This document shows, one piece after another, positions 1 through 5,538 of a stretch of DNA of 5,538 nt (its first letter is position 1; every line of letters begins with the position of its first letter). Made by a program: the position numbers and the translations under genes. Origin of the DNA: Paracoccus sp. (in: a-proteobacteria) (GTDB lineage Bacteria > Pseudomonadota > Alphaproteobacteria > Rhodobacterales > Rhodobacteraceae); contig JAPSIP010000122.1 of the NCBI GenBank assembly GCA_031178645.1, forward strand, positions 1 through 5,538, read 5' to 3'. Below the pieces are notes generated by a model. That model saw only the letters and a list, made by a program, of their open reading frames with translations, was not told the DNA's origin and searched no databases.

Positions 1-264
1 CCCCATGACCGCCGTGATTGCCGCCTGCAACGGTGAGGCGGTGCGATAGGTGGGCAGGGAAAAAATGTCCCGCCCCTCGGCCGAGGCCAGCAGGAAGGCG
101 ACCATGAAGGTGAACAGATAGGCGGCTTTCTGATCCGCCGTCTTTATCTGGTCGTAGAAGACATCGTTGACCTTCTTGAGGTGTTCCCAATAGGGGTCGT
201 TTCCGGGCGGAACTTCTGGCAGAGTCTCGGCGCCGGGTGCGTCCGGTCCCGGAGCGTCAGGCAT
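1..264 (-). CDS. Pycsar-effector-like membrane protein, N-terminal part (truncated by window edge)
   Basis: Reading the minus strand from the ATG at 264-262 gives 88 uninterrupted residues that continue past the left edge, so the stop is not visible. The first 22 or so residues are Pro/Gly/Asp/Glu-rich and probably disordered. Residues 24-48 (PYWEHLKKVNDVFYDQIKTA, then DQKAA) lead into a hydrophobic helix at about 46-61. The pattern 'L..VN......ADxKAa-(hydrophobic helix)' is what I recall for the Pycsar effector transmembrane family (PycTM, formerly DUF5706). Known members are membrane proteins that respond to a cyclic nucleotide made by a partner class III cyclase and damage the inner membrane. 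No nucleotide-binding part is visible here. The start is uncertain: an in-frame TTG at 279-277 has a better Shine-Dalgarno-like AGGT about 7 bases upstream and would add five residues. The gene diverges from an operon that encodes a class III cyclase. The family call is from motif memory only. Confidence 0.72.
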   Translation of the reverse strand, partial: MPDAPGPDAPGAETLPEVPPGNDPYWEHLKKVNDVFYDQIKTADQKAAYLFTFMVAFLLASAEGRDIFSLPTYRTASPLQAAITAVMG

Positions 265-310
265 GGGTTCGGTTCTCAACGGCGCACCTACCAAAAACGC
301 GACTACTCTA

Positions 311-326
311 CGTGATGCTTATCATG
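311..326. promoter_or_regulatory. Crp/Fnr-family operator-like palindrome (TGAT-N4-ATCA)
   Basis: The sequence CGTGATGCTTATCATG contains a perfect inverted TGAT/ATCA pair (313-316 and 321-324) with a four-base spacer. This is the core shared by Fnr boxes (TTGAT-N4-ATCAA) and Crp boxes (TGTGA-N6-TCACA). The outer bases are imperfect for either (G/T for Fnr, C..G for Crp), so the regulator cannot be named. The site lies between two divergent genes. Its centre (318.5) is about 88 bases upstream of the inferred rightward start, and it overlaps the possible -10 of the leftward gene. It could therefore repress leftward transcription or influence the rightward operon. Confidence 0.5.
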
Positions 327-345
327 CGGTAGGATAGTGCGACAA
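318..345 (-). promoter_or_regulatory. Possible leftward promoter for the Pycsar-effector-like gene
   Basis: On the minus strand a TTGTCG hexamer (345-340) is followed after 16 bases by GATAAG (323-318). Each matches four of six consensus positions. Transcription would begin near 311, leaving a leader of roughly 45 bases before the ATG at 264. The -10 sits inside the TGAT-N4-ATCA palindrome, so a regulator bound there would block it. The match is weak and chance occurrence is quite possible. Confidence 0.25.
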
Positions 346-371
346 CTTAATCCGGCTGTCAGACGGACATC

Positions 372-400
372 TTGACCCATTGCCCCGGTCGTCGGATAAC
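372..400 (+). promoter_or_regulatory. Sigma70-like promoter for the FecR/cyclase operon
   Basis: TTGACC (372-377) and GATAAC (395-400) are separated by exactly 17 bases and match five of six and four of six consensus positions. The predicted start is near 407, giving a leader of only about 28 bases before the ATG at 435. A well-conserved -35 with a looser -10 is normal for alphaproteobacterial housekeeping promoters. This is the best promoter-like element in the intergenic region in the rightward direction. Confidence 0.5.
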
Positions 401-434
401 AGAATCGTGAGGCCATTTCTCGGGTTTTTTGTTC

Positions 435-3400
435 ATGTGTCTCCGACTGCCTTGGCACTTGGCCGTGGTCTGTCTGCTGGTCAGCCCGGCATTCGCGGAA
501 CCCTTGACACGCAGCGCGGCTCCGGCGGGATCGGTGATTGCGCGGAGGTCGGGCGAAGAGGTCCGGTTCATCGATCTGTCCGGCTGGACGGCTGTCGAGC
601 TGGCGCAGGATCTGCTGGCAGGGGATGTGCTGCGGACCAACGCCACCGGCAATCTCGCGGTGATGTTTGCGGACCGGACACAGATGCGGCTGGCGCGGAA
701 CACCACGATCGTCGTCAAGAAGGTGGGTGCTGCGGCGGACAGCGTGTTCGAACTGCAGCGAGGCACGCTGTGGGGCAGGGCCGCGCGCGGCGGGCAGGGG
801 CTTTTGGTCGAAACCCCGGCGGCGGCTGCGGCGATCCGGGGGACGGATTTTTCGCTGACCGTCGAAGGCGACCGGACATCGCTGACCGTGCTGGAGGGGA
901 TCGTCAGCCTCAGCAACCCGCAAGGTTCGGTCACCGTTCGCCAGGGCGAGGCTGCCGCCGCCAGGATTGGCGAGGCACCTACCAAGATCGTCGTCACCGA
1001 CCCCTCCGACCGGGAACAGATGCTGAACTATCTGTCCCTACGCTCGGCGTTCTCCGCACTTGCCCCGTCGCCTTTTCCCAGTGCCACCCTGAGGGCCGAG
1101 CGGGCGCGCCTTGAAAAACTTCCCGCGGAGGCGCGCAGTCCGGCCGATCTTGTGACGGCGGCCGAGGTGGCCTTCGCGCTTGAGGGTGAGGAGGTGGCGC
1201 GGGCCAGGGTGGCACAGGCACGGGCTCAGGTCACGCAGCCCGACCTGGTGGCGCGGCTGGACCTGGTCGAAGGGCTTATGGCCGCGAACGACCGCCGCTA
1301 TGGCGATGGACAGCGGCTGCTTGGGGCGGCGGCGCCGCGTCTGGATGCAGATCGCAGGGCCGTGGCCGATCATGCAAGCTATTTCGCCCGCGCCCTTGCC
1401 GATCCGAGCCGGGTCGAATCTCCTCCGCCTGGGTCTGGAACGTCCTCGGGGGCGCTTGCTCATGCCCATGCGCAGGCGGTCCTGCTGGACATCCCCGCCG
1501 CCCTTCGGGAATTGGCGGCGGCCGAGACGCGTTTCCCGGACCAGGCGATGCTGCCTGCTGCCCGTGCGCGACTTGCCATGCTGGTCGATGACCGCGACCA
1601 GGCGCAGGCCGCCATCGCGCGGGCACTTGCCATCGACCCAAGCGATCCAAACGCACTGGAAGCCCAAGCGGTCTTCCTGTCGGATTTCGAGGGGCGCCAT
1701 GCCGATGCCCTGGCGGTCCTGAATCGCGCGGTTGCCGAGGCCCCGGGCGTGTCGTCCCTATGGAACGAGATCGGGGCAGTGCAGTCCACGCTGGGTGCTA
1801 ACCGTGAGGCCGAAGCAGCGCTGCGGCGCGCCATCGCCCTGCAGCCGATGGATCCGGTGGCCTATGCCAATCTTGCCTTCCTTTACCTGGATCAGGACCG
1901 ACCGGACGAAGCGGGGCCGCTGATCGACCGGGCTTTCGCACTGGATCCGTCGTTCGATGTGGCGCTGATTGCGCGTGGCCGCTGGAACCTGCAGCGGGGC
2001 AATATCGCCGCCGCCCAGGACGACCTGCTGGCAGGTTCAACGGCCAATCCTGCCTATTCCCAAGGTCTTCTGCTGCTGGCGGCGTCCTATATCGCCGCGG
2101 GAGAGGGCGAATTGGCCCAGCAGGCGCTTGACAATGCAGACCGTCTTGACCCGAACGACCCGGTGACGGCGCAAGCCGCGGCCTCGCTTGCCATCGACGA
2201 ATACGAGGCCGACCGCGCCATCGCCGCCGCGCAATCCGCGATGCGCCGCGCCCGCGCGCGAGGCGGCGACTTTGCGGGGGCCGAGGCCAACCGGACCGAA
2301 GGGTCGCTGCTGAACCAGGCATTCCGGCTGCAGGGTCTGGATTCCTGGGGCCGGTCCTATGGCGAGGCGGTGTTCGACCCCTTCTATGGCGCAAGCCTGA
2401 TCGACCAGGCCGTGGCCGGCAGCGCCTTGCCCGTCGCCTCCAGCCTCGGATATGGCGGGAATATCGTCGATCCCATACCGGACGCTTCAGGGTTTTCCGG
2501 CCTGTTCCAGGGACTGCTGCTGTCCCCGGGCGTCCTTGCGGTACGCGAGCGCGGCAATGACGTGCTGCGCCGTCCTTTTGTCGAGGCAACGTTGGGCTTT
2601 GGGACAGTCATGACCGAGGCGGATGCCCGCAGCACCCGCAGTCTTGAGCTGCAGGGTTTCAGCCATCGTCCTGTGCCGGTCAGCGGCTATCTGATGCTGG
2701 AACAGGACGGGCTGGCGGACAGCCGCAGCTGGCGCGAGCCCGGATCACAGGTCCCCTTGTCCGAGTTCGATCTTGACCAGCGGATAGCCTCGGGCCTTGC
2801 CTATGCGACCGCCAGCGTCACGCCCGACGACCACATTGTGTTCTATGCCCAGACGGCGCGCTACGAGTCCCGGATCGACAACGGCCTGATCCTTGTGGAC
2901 GAACCGCTGCTGTCCTTTGACGCCATTCTTTTCAACCGCCGCCGCGACACCCGCGTGGATCGCGTGGGCCTTGGCTGGAGCCACAGCTTCGGCTGGCACA
3001 ACGTGCTTGAGGCAGCCGTCTTCGGCACAAGGGCCAGCCAGCAGAGCGAGGAAACGGGTCTTCTTGCCTCGGTTGCCACGGGCGGGATCCTGGGCCTTCG
3101 CAACCTTGCCGCCGATACATCGCAAAGCACGCGCATGGCAGCCCTTGGCTGGCGCTATGGACGCGGGCCCTGGGTGCTGCGCACGGGGCTCGAGGCGGGC
3201 CGCGTCAAGGCATCGCGTGCGCAGGAAGACATCACGATCACCGGCCCGGTGCCCAGCGTCACGCGCGAGGGGCGAAGCCTGGCCTTCAACGTTGCCCGCG
3301 CTTGGGCCAACGTGAACCACGAGGTCAGCCCCGACCTTGCTGTGGAAGCAGGCGCCGTCGCGTTGCGCTTCGACGGCGGAGTGACGCTGTCCCGGCTGGA

Positions 3401-4106
3401 TCCGCGCATCGGCATCTCGTGGCGACCGGCAGAACGGCACTGGCTGCGCGCGGCATGGATTGCCGAGACGACCGGCACCGGGGACACCACCCTTGCACCC
3501 ATCGGCATTGTCGCGTTGCAGCCCAGCCGGATGCCTCTGGATCCGGGTGGACGATCCAGGACCGCGATCCTGCGATGGGATGCGGAATGGAGCGACCGCC
3601 TGTTTACCTCGGTGGATGTCCAGCGGCAGCAATTCACCGATATCTCGGTACCCGTTCCGACCGGCCTCGACTGGATCGACGTGGCCGATGGGCGGCTGGA
3701 CCGGATTGCAGCCACGGTCAACTACAAGCTGCCGCATGGCCTTGGTCTTTCTGCGACCGTGGTGCGAAATGCCAGCCAGAACCGCGACTCCTCAAGCGCG
3801 ACCTTTGGCGAAAGCCTGCCCTTTGTGCCCGACGACGCCGCACGGCTGGGCCTGACCTGGGTCCATCCGGCGAACATCCGGGCCAGTCTGTCGGCGAACT
3901 GGATCGGGTCCCGGATCGGGGACGAGACCGGCGGGCGCGTGGACGGCGCCTGGACCGCCGATCTTGAAGCGGTATGGGAATCCCAAAACCAACGTTTCCT
4001 GGCAGAACTGAATGTGTGGAACCTGCTGGACGAGCCTTTCGAGGTCGCGCCGGGGATGAAGGGCGCGGGCCGGACCATAGAAGCCTCGCTTCGGATCAGG
4101 TTCTGA
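435..4106 (+). CDS. Secreted FecR-domain / TPR / outer-membrane beta-barrel fusion protein
   Basis: The product has 1223 residues (numbered from the ATG at 435). Residues 1-21 are a Sec signal peptide with arginine and histidine before the hydrophobic core and a signal peptidase I site after AFA. Residues about 38-180 form a FecR domain, with the signature VETPAAAAAIRGTDF (about 126-140) followed by beta-rich LTVLEGIVSLSN. A helical segment (about 190-310) and a Pro/Gly/Ser linker (328-339) lead into roughly seven TPR-like units (about 345-603; e.g. AIARALAIDPSDPNALEAQA, AEAALRRAIALQPMDPVAYA). From about 712 to the end, alternating aromatic strands and the final LRIRF indicate a TonB-receptor-like outer-membrane barrel. 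I see no TonB box and no plug domain. FecR here is not the usual inner-membrane anti-sigma regulator. The protein probably sits in the outer membrane with FecR and TPR parts in the periplasm. An in-frame TTG at 429 is the only other start; neither has a good Shine-Dalgarno, and a TGA at 408-410 blocks further extension. The ligand is unknown. Confidence 0.9.
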   Translation: MCLRLPWHLAVVCLLVSPAFAEPLTRSAAPAGSVIARRSGEEVRFIDLSGWTAVELAQDLLAGDVLRTNATGNLAVMFADRTQMRLARNTTIVVKKVGAAADSVFELQRGTLWGRAARGGQGLLVETPAAAAAIRGTDFSLTVEGDRTSLTVLEGIVSLSNPQGSVTVRQGEAAAARIGEAPTKIVVTDPSDREQMLNYLSLRSAFSALAPSPFPSATLRAERARLEKLPAEARSPADLVTAAEVAFALEGEEVARARVAQARAQVTQPDLVARLDLVEGLMAANDRRYGDGQRLLGAAAPRLDADRRAVADHASYFARALADPSRVESPPPGSGTSSGALAHAHAQAVLLDIPAALRELAAAETRFPDQAMLPAARARLAMLVDDRDQAQAAIARALAIDPSDPNALEAQAVFLSDFEGRHADALAVLNRAVAEAPGVSSLWNEIGAVQSTLGANREAEAALRRAIALQPMDPVAYANLAFLYLDQDRPDEAGPLIDRAFALDPSFDVALIARGRWNLQRGNIAAAQDDLLAGSTANPAYSQGLLLLAASYIAAGEGELAQQALDNADRLDPNDPVTAQAAASLAIDEYEADRAIAAAQSAMRRARARGGDFAGAEANRTEGSLLNQAFRLQGLDSWGRSYGEAVFDPFYGASLIDQAVAGSALPVASSLGYGGNIVDPIPDASGFSGLFQGLLLSPGVLAVRERGNDVLRRPFVEATLGFGTVMTEADARSTRSLELQGFSHRPVPVSGYLMLEQDGLADSRSWREPGSQVPLSEFDLDQRIASGLAYATASVTPDDHIVFYAQTARYESRIDNGLILVDEPLLSFDAILFNRRRDTRVDRVGLGWSHSFGWHNVLEAAVFGTRASQQSEETGLLASVATGGILGLRNLAADTSQSTRMAALGWRYGRGPWVLRTGLEAGRVKASRAQEDITITGPVPSVTREGRSLAFNVARAWANVNHEVSPDLAVEAGAVALRFDGGVTLSRLDPRIGISWRPAERHWLRAAWIAETTGTGDTTLAPIGIVALQPSRMPLDPGGRSRTAILRWDAEWSDRLFTSVDVQRQQFTDISVPVPTGLDWIDVADGRLDRIAATVNYKLPHGLGLSATVVRNASQNRDSSSATFGESLPFVPDDAARLGLTWVHPANIRASLSANWIGSRIGDETGGRVDGAWTADLEAVWESQNQRFLAELNVWNLLDEPFEVAPGMKGAGRTIEASLRIRF

Positions 4107-4107
4107 C

Positions 4108-4112
4108 AAGGA
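4108..4112 (+). promoter_or_regulatory. Shine-Dalgarno of the cyclase gene
   Basis: AAGGA lies four bases before the ATG at 4117 and directly after the TGA (4104-4106) of the upstream gene. The spacing is slightly short but the core is good. It fixes the cyclase start, since no other nearby start codon is in frame, and suggests translation coupled to the FecR/barrel gene. Confidence 0.6.
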
Positions 4113-4116
4113 CATC

Positions 4117-5538
4117 ATGGCAACCCCGCCCCGCCCCTGGTGGACAGACCTGCGCGGCGGCACCAGCCCTGCCGCCAAACAAAAGCGCCGCGCGGGCCTT
4201 GGTGTCCTGGCGATTGCCGCGGCTGCGGCCGCCAGCGTCCTGTCGCAGTTGCCTGCCTGGCAGCTTCTGGAGTCGCGGGCCTTCGATCACCTGTCGATGA
4301 TCGCCCCGCCGCCCAGGCCTACCGACACCCCCTTGGTCGTCTCCATCGACGAGCCGTCATTCGCGGAGATAGGCCAGCAGTGGCCCTGGTCCCGCGACAT
4401 CCATGCGCGGCTGGTGACGGCGCTGCGCGACGCCGGGGCGCGCACCATCGCACTGGATCTGGTCTTTGCCGATCCGTCAGCGCCTGAGGCCGATGCCGCC
4501 CTGGCTGCTGCGGTCGGGAGGGACACGGTGCTGGCCGCCGACGAACGCATTCTTGAGACGCCGCAGGCAATACAGCTTTTGCGAACCGAGCCGCTTCCGG
4601 CACTCATCGAAGCGGGTGCGGTCGCTGGCGTTTCAACCATTCCGCTGGACCGCGACGGGACAGTGCGCCGCTTTCCGCAGCAGCTGGACAGCCTTGCCGG
4701 TGCATTGCTTGAACGGCGGGGCCTGGCAGCGCCGGTCGCGCCGCCGGAAGCGTTGATCCAGTTCTATGGCCCCGCGCGCAGCACGCCCACCGTGTCCTAC
4801 TATCAGGCGCTTGATCCTGATGAGTTTCTTCCGCCCGGCTTTTTTGCAGGGCGTGACGTGATCGTGGGCTTCAGCCTTCAGGCCGCCCCGACTGCCGACC
4901 AGGGCGGCGGCGACGCCTTCACGACCCCGGCGACAGTGCGTTCCGGGGCGCTGGTGGCGGGGGCGGAAATCCACGCCACCCTGGCCGCGAACCTTGCCGC
5001 CAAGGACTGGATCCGGTCGGCGGGCCTGTCGTCCCGCATCGGTGCGATTGTCCTGGCGGCGATGCTGTCCATGGCCCTGTTGTGGTCGGGCGCGCGACGG
5101 TGGCAGATCCTGTCGCTGGTCCTTGGGCTTGCGGTTCTGCCGCTGGCCTGCTGGCTGGCCTTGCGACTGGGGCGCCTGTGGCTGCCGCCCTTGGCGCCGA
5201 TGGCTGCCTTCGCCGTGACCGCAGCGGGACAAACCCTGCGCGACTTTGCCGCTGAACGGCGCCTGCGCGCCGGGCTGACCCGCGCCTTTGCCCATTACCT
5301 TGCCCCCGCACTTGTCGAGCGCCTGGCAGGCGACCCAAGCGCCTTGCGACTGGGGGGCGAAAGCCGCGAGATTACGGTCCTGTTCTGCGACATCCGCGGC
5401 TTTACCACCCTGGCCGAGCATCTGCAGGCCCAGCCAGAGAGGCTGACCATGATCCTGCACCGGCTGATGGAACCCTTGTCGCAAGCCGTCCTGGCCGAGA
5501 ACGGCACGATCGACAAGTATATCGGCGACTGCCTGATG
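4117..5538 (+). CDS. CHASE2-domain class III adenylate/guanylate cyclase (truncated by window edge)
   Basis: The reading frame is open for 474 codons from the ATG to the right edge. Residues about 27-45 are the first membrane helix. Residues about 49-300 are a periplasmic CHASE2 sensor, with IDEPSFAEIGQQWPWSR (77-93) and the late GAEIHA motif (282-287). Hydrophobic helices follow at about 308-326, 329-348 and 354-371, then a linker (372-408) with the FAHYLAPALVERL stretch usual before cyclase domains. The catalytic domain starts near 415: ITVLFCDIRGFT carries the first metal-binding Asp (D425), and DKYIGD carries Lys467 and the second metal Asp (D471). A lysine four residues before that Asp is the adenine-specifying position in adenylate cyclases, whereas guanylate cyclases usually have Glu, so cAMP is the likelier product. 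The second specificity residue and the catalytic Asn/Arg lie beyond the window. The gene starts ten bases after the FecR/barrel gene, so the two are co-transcribed and probably act together. The missing part should be roughly 120-200 residues, judged from the family. Confidence 0.93.
   Translation, partial: MATPPRPWWTDLRGGTSPAAKQKRRAGLGVLAIAAAAAASVLSQLPAWQLLESRAFDHLSMIAPPPRPTDTPLVVSIDEPSFAEIGQQWPWSRDIHARLVTALRDAGARTIALDLVFADPSAPEADAALAAAVGRDTVLAADERILETPQAIQLLRTEPLPALIEAGAVAGVSTIPLDRDGTVRRFPQQLDSLAGALLERRGLAAPVAPPEALIQFYGPARSTPTVSYYQALDPDEFLPPGFFAGRDVIVGFSLQAAPTADQGGGDAFTTPATVRSGALVAGAEIHATLAANLAAKDWIRSAGLSSRIGAIVLAAMLSMALLWSGARRWQILSLVLGLAVLPLACWLALRLGRLWLPPLAPMAAFAVTAAGQTLRDFAAERRLRAGLTRAFAHYLAPALVERLAGDPSALRLGGESREITVLFCDIRGFTTLAEHLQAQPERLTMILHRLMEPLSQAVLAENGTIDKYIGDCLM

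Noticed and set aside
421..433. T-run before the large gene as an intrinsic terminator
   Set aside because: No stable GC-rich hairpin precedes the T-run, and the location is inside the leader of the gene.
471..473. Cysteine near the signal peptide end as a lipoprotein site
   Set aside because: The preceding residues (AVV) do not form a good lipobox and the Cys is inside the hydrophobic core. The downstream AFA site fits signal peptidase I better.
380..1114. 244-codon plus-strand frame overlapping the start of the large gene
   Set aside because: It is a frame-shifted reading of the FecR domain, rich in Gly/Arg/Asp. The other frame carries the signal peptide and FecR signature.
1798..2589. 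263-codon antisense open frame on the minus strand
   Set aside because: It shadows the TPR region. The Arg/Pro-rich translation has no recognisable signal or fold.
2745..3737. 330-codon antisense open frame on the minus strand
   Set aside because: It lies wholly inside the barrel-coding region of the large gene. Long antisense frames are expected from high GC with strong third-position bias, and its translation is Arg/Pro/Gly-rich with no domain pattern.
3901..3920. Direct repeat of GGATCGGG
   Set aside because: Two short copies 12 bases apart inside barrel coding sequence are explained by the codons for neighbouring residues and have no mobile-element context.
4633..5484. 283-codon antisense open frame on the minus strand
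   Set aside because: It overlaps the CHASE2 and cyclase coding sequence, whose sense frame has clear motifs. The antisense product is a Gln/Arg/Gly-rich low-complexity shadow.

Overview
The window is GC-rich and has strong third-position G/C bias, with alphaproteobacterial-style gene content. The combination of a large FecR-domain outer-membrane protein, a CHASE2-type class III cyclase and a Pycsar-effector-like membrane protein fits Rhodobacterales (Paracoccus or a close relative). That assignment is inferred from composition and protein style, not from a marker gene.

Layout. Positions 1-264 (minus strand) hold the first 88 residues of a small membrane protein whose N-terminus resembles the transmembrane effectors of Pycsar systems; it runs off the left edge. 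Positions 265-434 are a short divergent intergenic region. It carries a TGAT-N4-ATCA palindrome of the Crp/Fnr family type and a good sigma70-like promoter facing right. A 1223-codon plus-strand gene (435-4106) follows, encoding a secreted protein built as signal peptide, FecR domain, TPR solenoid and C-terminal outer-membrane beta-barrel. Ten bases downstream starts a CHASE2-multi-TM-class III nucleotide cyclase (4117 to the right edge, truncated inside the catalytic domain).

How the parts may work together. The FecR/barrel protein and the cyclase are almost certainly one operon and probably one signalling device: the first lies in the outer membrane and periplasm, and the second presents a periplasmic CHASE2 sensor and a cytoplasmic cyclase. 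The Crp/Fnr-type operator between the divergent genes gives a possible route for the cyclic nucleotide to feed back on transcription. The divergent Pycsar-effector-like protein raises the speculative idea that a membrane effector also reads the same nucleotide. No RNA genes, mobile elements, CRISPR arrays or clear terminators were seen.
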